NCBI GenBank assembly: GCA_003218935.1
Contig: QHPA01000095.1
Span: 1-8,837 of the forward strand
DNA: 8,837 bases
Direction of reading: 5' to 3'
Source: Verrucomicrobiota bacterium
Lineage (GTDB): Bacteria > Verrucomicrobiota > Verrucomicrobiia > Limisphaerales > AV2
The position numbers and the translations under genes were made by a program. Numbering within the stretch: position 1 is the stretch's first letter; each line of letters starts with the position of its first letter. This document shows, piece after piece, positions 1-8,700 of the stretch. Under the pieces are notes generated by a model, which did no database searches, had not been told where the DNA came from, and worked only from the letters and a program-made list of their open reading frames with translations.

Positions 1-718
1 TGCCGCCGAGCACCAGGTGCCAGTCGCAATTCGTCTCCGCTTTGAACCGGTTGAACGCCTCGATCAGACGCACATGATTCTTGGCCGGATGTTCCAAACG
101 CGCGACGTAGAGGAAGAACGGCTGGAGCAAGCCGTGGCGCTCAGCGACGAAAGCCCTGGCTTGTCTGGGGGAGCCGGGGAAAAAACGGTCCTGATCCAGC
201 CCGTTGTAAATCATCGTCAGCCGTTCTGCCGGCAATCGAAAAAATTCGAGGATGTCGCGCCCGGTGCTTTGGCTGACCGTGATGATTTCGTGCTGACGAC
301 GGGCCAGTCGCCGCGCGACGACGCGTCCGTAGAACATCCGCTTCGGCTCGTACTTGTTCGCCAGTCGGAACGGGGCGAGATCATGGATCGTGGCCACCAG
401 CGCGCAGGGCCGCGGCCAGAGCATTCGCCGATAGCTCGGCACGTGCAACACCTCGAGCTGATGCTGGCGCGCCAGAAGCGGAAGAACCATCTGGTGCCAC
501 AGGATGTTGTTCACCGGCGGACGGAACCGTTCAGACACCGGCACGAGCTTCATCTTCGATTCGACAAACGCGAAGAGCGGCAAATCCTCCTTCAGCACAA
601 ACAAAGTGAACCGATGCCGCGCGGCGTATGGCACCAGCGCGCGCAGCAGAGCGAAGACGTACTGCGCCACGCCGCTGCGGCCGCGCTGAATGACGGAGGT
701 GGACAGACCGACGTTCAT
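1..718 (-). CDS. GT4-type (GT-B fold) glycosyltransferase, N-terminal part, runs off left edge
   Basis: This is a retaining-type glycosyltransferase that probably transfers a sugar from a nucleotide donor onto a lipid-linked or polysaccharide acceptor in the cytoplasm. The gene reads leftward from ATG at 718-716 and stays open for 239 codons to the window edge, so the C-terminal part is missing. Visible GT-B/GT4 features are an N-terminal glycine-rich stretch (QRGRSGVAQY, residues 11-20), the VLHVPSY strand near 90-96, VATIHDLAPF (108-117, with H112), ITVSQSTGRDIL (146-157), IYNGLD (170-175), and the start of the donor-binding domain, FLYVARLEHPAKN (202-214). The start overlaps the stop of the upstream WecG-STAS gene as ATGA, and no strong Shine-Dalgarno sequence precedes it, so translational coupling is likely. 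Family assignment is firm. Sugar and acceptor cannot be told from the sequence. A role in exopolysaccharide or O-antigen synthesis is inferred from the neighbour. Confidence 0.9.
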   Translation of the reverse strand, partial: MNVGLSTSVIQRGRSGVAQYVFALLRALVPYAARHRFTLFVLKEDLPLFAFVESKMKLVPVSERFRPPVNNILWHQMVLPLLARQHQLEVLHVPSYRRMLWPRPCALVATIHDLAPFRLANKYEPKRMFYGRVVARRLARRQHEIITVSQSTGRDILEFFRLPAERLTMIYNGLDQDRFFPGSPRQARAFVAERHGLLQPFFLYVARLEHPAKNHVRLIEAFNRFKAETNCDWHLVLGG

Positions 719-2244
719 GACTCGTCGTCCAGGAGAAAGGATTCGAGTTTCGACAGGCGAAGAACGTTTCGAACCACCGGCGACGCGCCGGCGAAGCGAA
801 CGCAGGCGCCCCGGCGCGGCGCATATTTCTTCGCGCGGATCATCACGCCCATGCCGCTGCTGTCGATGAACCGCACTTGCGAAAGATCGACGACCCACTG
901 TTTGCGCCACGAACTCATGGAATTGATTTCCGCCCGCGTCTGAAGCCAGACCTCCTCCGCGTTCGCAGCGGTGATCTCCCCCTGCCAGATCAGCGGCCGC
1001 CTGGCCCCATTGATCACCTGCGCCGATTGTTCCCGCTCGCGGGCCTTGATCAGTTCGCGGGCCTCGATCACATCGGTCGCCATTTCAAAAATGTCCTCCA
1101 CCCGCATTTGCGCCAGCGCACGTCGAACCGCGGCGCCGGGCGCCAGCAGGATCAATTGCCGCCCGGCCGCGCACATTCGTTTTTGCAGCCGGACCAGCAC
1201 GGCCACGCCGGTGCTGTCGATGAACTTCACATTGCCCAATTCCAGCAAGCAATGGCGATCGTCGGTTCTGAGGCGTTCCCACACCCCGGCGTCACGCCGG
1301 ATCGATCTCGCGTCCAAACGCTCCGACGCCTGAATGCGCTGCCATCTTGGTTCGACCACCACAGGCGAACTCGGCGTCGCACACCGTCTCGTGCCCGGCC
1401 GCCATTCCATTTCCCAGCTTTGCGCCAGAATCGCCCTGCCGAAATGCCAGAGGTCGGAGACATATCGTTTGAAGAGGCGACGCGGCTCCTGCAAGACTCG
1501 AAAGATCCATTCCGTCCCCGTGCGTTGCATCCAGTGCGGCGCGCGTTTCACCCGGCCCGCCAGAAAATCGATCGTCGCTCCCACACCGATGGTCACCGGC
1601 ACGCCGAGCGAACGGTAGTGCATCGCAATCCACTTTTCCTGTTTGGGACAGCCGAACGAAACGAACAACAAATCCGGTCTGGTCGCGTGGATGCGCCGTT
1701 TGATTTCCTGATGGTCCATTTCCAACAACGGTTTGAACGGCGGCGAGTAGTTTCCAACCAGATTCAAGGCGGGATGGTGCGCTTTCAGGCGCGCCACGGC
1801 CTGCGCGTTGGCCTCCGGCGAAGCGCCCAACAAAAAGAGCCGGTAATTTTTTTCCGCAGCCAGTCGAATCAGCAGCGGCGCGAGGTCCGATCCGGCGACC
1901 CGTTCCGGCAGCGGGTTGCCCAGCAGCCGCGAGGCCCAGACCAGCGGCGTGCCGTCGCACAACGCCAGAGGCGCATCCAATAGAATACGGCGCAGTTCGA
2001 TGTCGCGCCGTGCCTGCACGAGGAAATCAACATTGGCGGTGACGACGTAGTGCGGCGCGCGCGACGCGATCATCTGTTCAATTCGCTCCACTGCCTCGGC
2101 CATGGTCACGTTGTCAAACGGCACGCCCAACAGAGCAATGGGAGGAGCGTGGACCGGCACTGCCGGCGCTTTCTCCGATTGGCCGCGGAACTCCTTTGTG
2201 GATCCGAAGGCCGATGCGACGTCGGGTTGCTGTACCGCAGTCAT
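715..2244 (-). CDS. WecG/TagA/CpsF-family glycosyltransferase fused to two C-terminal STAS domains
   Basis: Residues about 36-280 form a full WecG/TagA/CpsF (GT26) domain, a family that transfers amino sugars such as ManNAc onto undecaprenyl-linked acceptors at the inner membrane face. Visible motifs are VVTANVDFLVQA (67-78), CDGTPLVWASRLLG (96-109), FLLGASPEANAQAV (137-150), DLLFVSFGCPKQEKWI (191-206), and a GVGATIDFLAG stretch (220-230) followed by KRAPHWMQ and TEWIFRVLQEPRRLFKRY. T69 and D97 align with the active-site Thr and Asp described for TagA. After a short Arg/Pro linker (about 282-300) come two STAS domains, about 301-396 and 416-508. They carry FIDSTG (D343-S344) and FIDSSG (D461-S462), the site phosphorylated in SpoIIAA-type anti-sigma antagonists. 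Family members usually end after the glycosyltransferase domain, so the roughly 230-residue tail is unusual. The ATG at 2244 has no clear Shine-Dalgarno, and no other in-frame start lies close upstream. Domain calls are firm; regulation by partner switching is inferred. Confidence 0.93.
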   Translation of the reverse strand: MTAVQQPDVASAFGSTKEFRGQSEKAPAVPVHAPPIALLGVPFDNVTMAEAVERIEQMIASRAPHYVVTANVDFLVQARRDIELRRILLDAPLALCDGTPLVWASRLLGNPLPERVAGSDLAPLLIRLAAEKNYRLFLLGASPEANAQAVARLKAHHPALNLVGNYSPPFKPLLEMDHQEIKRRIHATRPDLLFVSFGCPKQEKWIAMHYRSLGVPVTIGVGATIDFLAGRVKRAPHWMQRTGTEWIFRVLQEPRRLFKRYVSDLWHFGRAILAQSWEMEWRPGTRRCATPSSPVVVEPRWQRIQASERLDARSIRRDAGVWERLRTDDRHCLLELGNVKFIDSTGVAVLVRLQKRMCAAGRQLILLAPGAAVRRALAQMRVEDIFEMATDVIEARELIKAREREQSAQVINGARRPLIWQGEITAANAEEVWLQTRAEINSMSSWRKQWVVDLSQVRFIDSSGMGVMIRAKKYAPRRGACVRFAGASPVVRNVLRLSKLESFLLDDES

Positions 2245-2411
2245 GCAACAATAAAAGGAGATCTGGTTGATAAATGGAATGGGGAGTACTCCCCTTTTCG
2301 CGCCGCGGGCAACCGCTGGAGTAGAGAACCATTGGGGTCAACTACCCATGTTCTTTTAGGGCTTCACCCACTTTAAGCCGGGTTGCGACTGAGGCTATTT
2401 TTGGCGCCGAT
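2245..2411. promoter_or_regulatory. Divergent intergenic region with promoters for both operons
   Basis: These 167 bases separate the start codons of the minus-strand glycosyltransferase operon and the plus-strand NRPS operon, so both promoters should lie here or inside the flanking genes. No strong -35/-10 pair stands out. The best plus-strand candidate is TTGGGG (2333-2338) with TTTAGG 17 bases downstream, which is weak. The region contains the palindrome listed separately. Neither start codon has a good Shine-Dalgarno at normal distance; the nearest for NRPS1 is GAGG at 2391-2394, about 17 bases from the ATG. Confidence 0.6.
2281..2294. promoter_or_regulatory. Perfect 14-base palindrome, candidate operator
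   Basis: GGGGAGTACTCCCC equals its own reverse complement. Allowing one mismatch and one G-T pair, the symmetry extends to about 2276-2299. It sits 36 bases upstream of the glycosyltransferase start and 117 bases upstream of the NRPS1 start, a position suited to a dimeric regulator acting on both operons. A related but degenerate element, GGGGTCAACTACCC (2334-2347), matches it at 10 of 14 positions, 53 bases away. As RNA it could form only a five-pair stem with a GTAC loop. Operator function is inferred; no regulator gene is in the window. Confidence 0.45.
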
Positions 2412-5400
2412 ATGGCTGGCCACAACCAAATCAAGCAGGGGAACGACATCGAAGAGAGCTATCCGCTTTCGCCCATGCAACAGGGCATGTTGTTCCATGG
2501 CCTTTCTGCGCCACACTCCGGCGTGGACATCGAGCAGGTGGTTGCCACGCTGGCGGAGGACGTAAACGTGGCAGCTCTTCATCAGGCGTGGGAACGCGCC
2601 GTGGAACGGCACGCAATTTTGCGGACGGGATTCCATTGGGGAGGGTCGCAACCTCGGCAGGAGGTGCATCGCCACGTGCGCCTTCATTTCGAACAAAAGG
2701 ACTGGCACGGTCTGCCGCAACGCGAGCAGCAGAGCCGTTTGAACGCGTATCTGGAGGCGGAGCGGCGCCACGGTTTCGAGTTGAGTGTGCCACCGTTGAT
2801 GCGGGTGGCGCTGTTCCAGATTGGCGAAGGGAAACACATCCTCGCCTGGAGCTTTCACCACCTGCTGCTCGATGCCCGCGCCATAGCCGCGCTGCTGATC
2901 GAGGTTTTCAATTTCTATGAGGCGTTTTGCCAGGGACGCGATCTGGAACTGCCGCCGCCGCGGGCTTATCGCGATTACATCCAATGGCTGCAGAAACGCG
3001 ACTGGTCAGCCGCCGAAACGTTCTGGAGAGAACAATTGAAAGGCTTTGCCACGCCCACGCCGCTCGTCATCTCGCGAAGCGCGGGCCAGGCGCCGGACCG
3101 GCCCCGGGGGCACAGCGTTGAACAAGTCATTCTCCCGGCCACGGAAGCCGCGAAGCTTCGCGTGGTCGCGAAAGAAAATGGTCTGACTGTCAATACGCTG
3201 CTGCAAGGCGCGTGGGCCGTCTTGTTGAGTCGTTACAGCGGCGAAGAAGATGTCCTGTTCGGCGTTGTTCGCGCGTGCCGTCGTTCGTCAGTCGAAGGCG
3301 CCAGCTCAACCATCGGCCTCTTCATCAACACGCTGCCGCTCCGCGTGCGCGTCGCCGCCGAAACACGCGTGCTCGATTGGTTGAAGGAACTCCGCGCACA
3401 GAATCTGGCCATGCGCGATCACGAGCACACGCCGCTGGTGGAAGTCCGACGCTGGAGCGACGTGCCGCCGGGACCGCCGTTGTTCGAAAGCATTTTCGAT
3501 TTCCAGGACCCGTCCTGGGACGCTGTGTTACGCGCGCAAGGCGGCAAGTTTGAGCAGCGGGTATTTGCCATTCACAACCAACCCAACTTTCCGCTCTGGG
3601 TGGACGTTTATTGCGGAGGGGAAATCACAATCAAAATCGGCTACGACCAGGCCCGTTTCGACGGCGCGACCATCGCCCGCATGCTCGGCCATTTTCAAAC
3701 CGTGGCGAAAGGAATGGTGGCCGATCTGTCGCAGCGCGTGATTGATTTGCCGCTGTTGACCGACGCCGAACGGCACGAATTGCTCGTGGAATGGAACGGC
3801 ACGCAGGCGGACTACGCACGCGACAGATGCGTGCATGAACTCTTTGAGGCGCAGGTGGAGCGTACACCCAATTCGGTTGCTTTGGTTTATCGCAAGGAGG
3901 AAGTCAGCTATCGGGAACTCGACAACCAAGCCAATCGGGTGGCGCGCCATCTGCGCTCTCTCGGCGTCGGGCCGGACGTGACGGTGGGTATCTGCGTGGA
4001 GCGCTCAGCGGAAATGGTCGTCGGACTGCTCGGCATCTTGAAAGCGGGAGGCGCTTACGTGCCGCTCGATCCCGCCTATCCGAAAGAGCGTCTGGTTTTC
4101 ATGCTCGAAGATTCCGCAGCGCCTGTGCTGCTGACACAACAGCCGTTGCAAGACCGTTTCCAGTTTCAAATCCGAAATTGCAGAGTCGTTTGCCTCGACG
4201 CGCTGCGGCATACAACACGCCACACGAAAGCGGAATCCGCTCTGCGCTCAACCGTTTCGCCCGACAACCTCGCCTACGTCATTTACACCTCCGGCTCCAC
4301 TGGCACGCCGAAAGGCGTCGAACTCCCGCACCGCGGCTTGGTCAACCTGCTCGCCTGGCACCAGCGCACGTACGGCGTGACACCGCAGGATCGGGCGACG
4401 CAGTTGGCTGGATTCTCTTTTGATGCCTCGGTTTGGGAGTTGTGGCCCTATCTCACGGCCGGCGCCAGCGTTTACGTCGTGGACGATGAAACGCGCGCCT
4501 CCGCGCCGGGTCTCGTCCAATGGTTGAACGCCAGGAAAATCACCCTCAGCTTTGTGCCGACGCCGCTGGCCGAGGAAACGTTGACGCTCCCGTGGCCTGA
4601 ACACGGCCCGTTGCGCGCCATGCTGACCGGGGGCGACAAACTCCATCGCCGTCCGGACCCGAATCTCCCGTTCGGTCTGGTCAACCATTACGGGCCTACC
4701 GAGAACACGGTAGTCGCCTCTTTTGCTCCGGTCGCGCCTGCTGAAGACGGAGCGAACCCCGTTCCGCCGATCGGCCGCCCGATCGCCAACGTCCGGGCTT
4801 ACGTCCTCGACCGCCTGTTGCGACCGGTTCCGGTCGGTGTTCCCGGCGAACTTTACGTCGGCGGCGACAGTCTCGCGCGCGGTTATCGAAACAATCCTGC
4901 GCTCACCATGGAGAAGTTCGTCCCGCATCCGTTCTCCGACAAACCGGGCGAGCGGCTCTACAAAACCGGCGATCTCGTTCGCTGGCTGCCGGACGGCAAC
5001 CTCGAATTCCTGGGTCGCATGGATCATCAGGTGAAGATTCGCGGCTACCGGATGGAGCCGGGCGAAATCGAGTCGCGTCTCAACCAACACCCCCTGGTGC
5101 GGGAAAGCCTTGTGCTGACGCGCGAAGAGGGGCGCGGACGAAAACAACTCGTCGCCTACCTCATTTTGAAACAGCCCGCGGCGCCCGCGAGCAAAGAGTT
5201 GTCCGATTTCCTCCGAACAAAACTTCCCGATTACATGGTGCCGCCAACGTTCGTTTTCCTGCGCGCCTGGCCGTTGACGCCAAACGGCAAAGTGGACCGC
5301 AACGCGCTGCCTGCGCCGGAAGAGTCCAATCGTCAGTCCCGCCAAACGTTCGTGGCGCCGCGCAATCACCTCGAGGAGACCGTGGCCAAGGTCTGGTCGG

Positions 5401-5693
5401 ACGTGCTCGGCCGCGCGCCCGTTGGTATTCATGACAATTTCTTTGAGCTGGGCGGGCACTCGCTGCTGGCAGCGCAGGCGGTCTCGCGGCTCAAAGAATC
5501 GTTCAACTTCCAGTTGTCCATCCGCAGTCTGTTTGAAAAACCGACCGTCGCCGAACTTGCCCGCGAGGTTGCGCGGAGGATGAGCCGTCACAACGCACAG
5601 CGCGCGCCTGCCATCACCCGGGTTGCTCGGGAAGCGTATCGGGCAGTCCGTCCTTCACCCGAAGCGCGCGTCGAACTGGCGAAACATGATTGA
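2412..5693 (+). CDS. Nonribosomal peptide synthetase, single C-A-PCP module, leucine-like specificity (NRPS1)
   Basis: This 1093-residue protein is one complete elongation-type module. The condensation domain spans about 16-455, opening with YPLSPMQQGMLFHG, carrying HHLLLDA at 149-155 instead of HHxxxDG, and IGLFINTLPLR at 301-311. The adenylation domain spans about 475-965, with YTSGSTGTPKG (625-635), FDASVWEL (670-677), HYGPTEN (759-765), YKTGDL (850-855) and PNGKVDR (957-963). The carrier domain spans about 983-1052, with LGGHSL and phosphopantetheine Ser1017. Aligning by eye to GrsA gives the ten specificity residues D671, A672, W675, F714, L738, G740, H759, V767, V768 and K960. This differs from a known leucine code (DAWFLGNVVK) at one position. 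A 40-residue Arg/Pro-rich tail follows the carrier domain and may be a linker or docking segment. ATG 2412 is the only in-frame start before the condensation domain. The protein should load Leu and pass it to NRPS2. Whether its C domain takes a fatty acid starter or an upstream peptide is undecided. Confidence 0.96.
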   Translation: MAGHNQIKQGNDIEESYPLSPMQQGMLFHGLSAPHSGVDIEQVVATLAEDVNVAALHQAWERAVERHAILRTGFHWGGSQPRQEVHRHVRLHFEQKDWHGLPQREQQSRLNAYLEAERRHGFELSVPPLMRVALFQIGEGKHILAWSFHHLLLDARAIAALLIEVFNFYEAFCQGRDLELPPPRAYRDYIQWLQKRDWSAAETFWREQLKGFATPTPLVISRSAGQAPDRPRGHSVEQVILPATEAAKLRVVAKENGLTVNTLLQGAWAVLLSRYSGEEDVLFGVVRACRRSSVEGASSTIGLFINTLPLRVRVAAETRVLDWLKELRAQNLAMRDHEHTPLVEVRRWSDVPPGPPLFESIFDFQDPSWDAVLRAQGGKFEQRVFAIHNQPNFPLWVDVYCGGEITIKIGYDQARFDGATIARMLGHFQTVAKGMVADLSQRVIDLPLLTDAERHELLVEWNGTQADYARDRCVHELFEAQVERTPNSVALVYRKEEVSYRELDNQANRVARHLRSLGVGPDVTVGICVERSAEMVVGLLGILKAGGAYVPLDPAYPKERLVFMLEDSAAPVLLTQQPLQDRFQFQIRNCRVVCLDALRHTTRHTKAESALRSTVSPDNLAYVIYTSGSTGTPKGVELPHRGLVNLLAWHQRTYGVTPQDRATQLAGFSFDASVWELWPYLTAGASVYVVDDETRASAPGLVQWLNARKITLSFVPTPLAEETLTLPWPEHGPLRAMLTGGDKLHRRPDPNLPFGLVNHYGPTENTVVASFAPVAPAEDGANPVPPIGRPIANVRAYVLDRLLRPVPVGVPGELYVGGDSLARGYRNNPALTMEKFVPHPFSDKPGERLYKTGDLVRWLPDGNLEFLGRMDHQVKIRGYRMEPGEIESRLNQHPLVRESLVLTREEGRGRKQLVAYLILKQPAAPASKELSDFLRTKLPDYMVPPTFVFLRAWPLTPNGKVDRNALPAPEESNRQSRQTFVAPRNHLEETVAKVWSDVLGRAPVGIHDNFFELGGHSLLAAQAVSRLKESFNFQLSIRSLFEKPTVAELAREVARRMSRHNAQRAPAITRVAREAYRAVRPSPEARVELAKHD

Positions 5694-5697
5694 GGAG
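5692..5697 (+). promoter_or_regulatory. Ribosome binding site that decides the NRPS2 start (GTG at 5704)
   Basis: GAGGAG overlaps the NRPS1 stop codon and lies six bases before GTG 5704, ideal Shine-Dalgarno spacing. In-frame alternatives are ATG 5686, which would overlap the end of NRPS1 by eight bases with no comparable site, and ATG 5734, which lacks one. The arrangement implies translational coupling of the two synthetases. Confidence 0.75.
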
Positions 5698-5703
5698 TTC
5701 ACC

Positions 5704-8700
5704 GTGACGATAACGGAAGCATGCGCTCACGCGATGGCCGGCGATAAAGCGGCGGGGGGTCCACCGCCGGATATTTTCGCCTTTCCCGTTTCCTCCGCAC
5801 AGCAGCGGCTCTGGTTCCTCGAACAATTTCAACCGGGCAGCCCCCTTTACAACAGCCCCATTGCCGTGCGGATGGATGGCCCGCTCGACGCCATGGTCCT
5901 GGAACAGGCCATCAATCGAATCATTCGCCGGCACGAAATCCTGCGGACCAGCTTCGACCTGCAAAACGGCCAACCGGTCCAGCTCGTCGCGCCGTCGCTG
6001 ACACTGCAATTACCGGTCAGCGACTTGAGTTCTTTGCCGCCGGCGAGCGGCGAGGCGGAAGCACGCCGCCTGGCGGCCGATGAAGCGCGGCGTCCGTTCG
6101 ATCTGCAGCGGCTGCCGCTCCTGCGCGTGAAACTGCTGCGGCTCTCCGCCACCAGGCACGTTTTCGTGCTGACGGTGCACCACATTATTTTCGACGGCTG
6201 GTCGCTCGGCGTTTTTCTCCGGGAACTGGCCACGATTTACGAGCGTCTCCGTGCCGGGAAAACGGCGGAGCTGCCCGAGCCGCCCATTCAATACGCCGAT
6301 TTCGCCGTCTGGCAACAGGAGCGGTTCAAGTTCCTCGACAAAGAACTGGCCTTTTGGAAAAAGCAGTTGAGCGGAAGACTGCCGACGCTGGAATTGCCGA
6401 CCGACCGTCCGCGCCCCGCGGTGCAGACCTACGGCGGCGCAGTCGAATCGCTCGCCCTGCCGGCAGATTTGCGCGACGCACTTCAAGCGTTAAGCCAGCG
6501 CGAGGGCGTCACGCTGTTCATGACACTGCTCGCCTCGTTTCAAACACTGCTCCATCGCTACACCGCACAGGAGGACGTTCTGGTGGGTTCGCCCGTGGCC
6601 GGCCGCAATCTGACGGAAACCGAAGGGCTCATCGGGCTTTTCATCCACACCCTGTTGCTGCGCGGTGACTTGTCCGGCAATCCGACGTTCCGCGAGTTCC
6701 TCAGACGCGTGCGCGAAATGGCCGTTGATGCCTATGCCAACGAGGAGGTGCCGTTTGATCGAATCGTCGAAGCATTGCAGCAGGAACGGAGCCTGAGCCA
6801 CTCGCCGCTGTTTCAAGTGATGTTTGCGCTGGAGCGGGCGCCGCTCGAATCGGTGAATTGGCCGGGATTGAAGCTCACTCAACTGGAGCTCGACAGCGGG
6901 ACGGCAAAGTTCGATCTGACGCTTTACCTGGTCGAAAACTCCACCGGCCTGACGGCGCGGATGGAATACAACACCGACTTGTTCGGCGCCGCCACGATCC
7001 AAAGGATGCTGACGCACTTCAAAGCATTACTCGAAGGAATCCTGGCCGGCCCGGACAAGCGCCTTTCAGAGCTGCCGCTGTTGGCCGAAACCGAGCGACA
7101 CCGGTTGCTCGTTGAATGCAACCGGACACAAACCGATTACCCGCAGGAGAAAACCATCTCCGCACTCTATGAAGCGCAAGCCGCGCGCACGCCGGACGCC
7201 ATGGCGGTCGTCTTCGGCGAGCAACATCTGACGTATCGGGAACTCAACCAGGGCGCGAACCAGCTGGCACATCATCTCCGAAAGCTCGGCGTGCAACCGG
7301 ACACGCTCGTCGGCGTTTGTCTGGACCGCTCCCTGGACCTGGTCGTCGGCTTGCTCGGCATCCTCAAAGCCGGCGGTGCTTATCTCCCGCTCGACCCCTC
7401 TTATCCCCAGGAACGGCTGGCCTTCATGCTGGAGGATTCCCAGGCGCCTGTCGTGGTGACGCAACGGCGACTGCTCGAGGCTTTGCCCAAGGGCCGCGCG
7501 CGCTTCGTCTGCCTCGACAGCGAATGGAAACTGATTGCGCGCGAAGACCGGGAAAATCCTGGCGAGACTGTCAGTCCGAAGGACCTGGCTTACGTGATTT
7601 ACACGTCCGGCTCCACGGGCAAACCGAAGGGCGTGCAGCTTTCGCATCGCGCCGTTGTCAATTTCCTCAGCTCCATGCGAAGGGAACCGGGCTTAACCAG
7701 CGAGGACACGCTGCTCGCCGTGACCACCTTGTCGTTCGACATCGCCGCGCTCGAACTTTTCCTGCCGCTGAGCGTCGGCGCTCGCGTCGCTCTGGCCACC
7801 CGCGAGGAAGCCGCCGATGGCGCTCAACTCGCGGCGAAGATTGCCGATACCTGCGCGACAGTCATGCAAGCGACCCCTGCCACCTGGCGGTTGCTGATCG
7901 ATTCGGGCTGGCCAGGGAACAAATCACTAACGGTTTTTTGCGGCGGCGAAGCGCTGTCACGCGAGCTGGCGAACCGATTGTTGGAACGCTGTGCGGAGCT
8001 TTGGAACCTTTACGGCCCGACGGAGACGACTATTTGGACGCAGTTCTATATTCTCGACCGTTATCTCCAGCCGGTTCCGGTCGGTGTGCCCGGCGAACTG
8101 TTCATTGGCGGCGACGGTCTGGCGCGCGGTTATCTCAATCGCCCGGAGTTGACCGCCGAAAAATTCATCCGCCACCCGTTCAGTGACGCGCCGAATGCGC
8201 GTGCATATCGCACCGGCGACCTCGCCCGCCGGTCACCCGACGGCAACATCGAACTGCTCGGACGCATGGACCATCAGGTGAAGATTCGCGGCTTCCGCAT
8301 CGAGCTGGGGGAAATCGAAGCCGTGCTGTTGCAATTCACCAAGGTGCGCGAAGCGGTCGTGGTCGCGCGCGAAGATGCGCCGGGCGACAAACGACTGGTC
8401 GCCTATCTGACGACCTACCGCCAAACCGCCGTTTCGCTCAACGAACTGCGCCGGTTCCTGCGCGAGAAATTACCGGATTACATGGTGCCGTCGGCGTTCG
8501 TGATGCTGGAGCAACTGCCGCTCACGCCGAACGGCAAAGTGGACCGCCGCGCGCTGCCCACGCCGGAGAATCATCGTCTGAAGTCGGACACGACTTTCGT
8601 CGCCCCTGGCGCCGGCTTGGAGCAAGACATCGCTGCCGTCTGGGAGGAAGTATTGTTCATCAAGAACCCCGGCGTGAACGACAACTTTTTCGACCTCGGC

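Noticed and set aside
17..943. Plus-strand open frame (308 codons) opposite the GT4 glycosyltransferase and the end of the STAS gene
   Set aside because: It spans two genes on the other strand that have strong motifs, and its product has no recognisable family.
877..1983. Plus-strand open frame (368 codons) opposite the WecG-STAS gene
   Set aside because: It is antisense to a gene with clear family motifs, and its product is Arg/Pro/His/Gln-rich without domains.
2281..2298. Palindrome followed by TTTT read as an intrinsic terminator
   Set aside because: As a hairpin it has only five pairs around a four-base loop and a four-T tail, and no gene ends nearby on either strand. An operator fits better.
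2348..2350. ATG upstream of NRPS1 as an alternative start
   Set aside because: It lies 64 bases before ATG 2412, so it is out of frame with the synthetase.
4248..5591. Long minus-strand open frame (447 codons) opposite the NRPS1 adenylation and carrier domains
   Set aside because: The plus strand here has unmistakable adenylation and carrier motifs. The antisense product is rich in Arg, Gln, His and Val with no recognisable domain, as expected for antisense shadows in GC-rich DNA.
8029..8052. Frameshift in NRPS2 as the cause of the short adenylation domain
   Set aside because: The frame is the same before and after the gap and recognisable motifs flank it directly, so it is a clean in-frame loss, not a frameshift.
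7317..8186. Plus-strand open frame (289 codons) in an alternative frame inside NRPS2
   Set aside because: The adenylation motifs YTSGSTG, GPTE and YRTGDL are read in the other frame, continuous from 5704. This frame gives low-complexity Arg-rich sequence.
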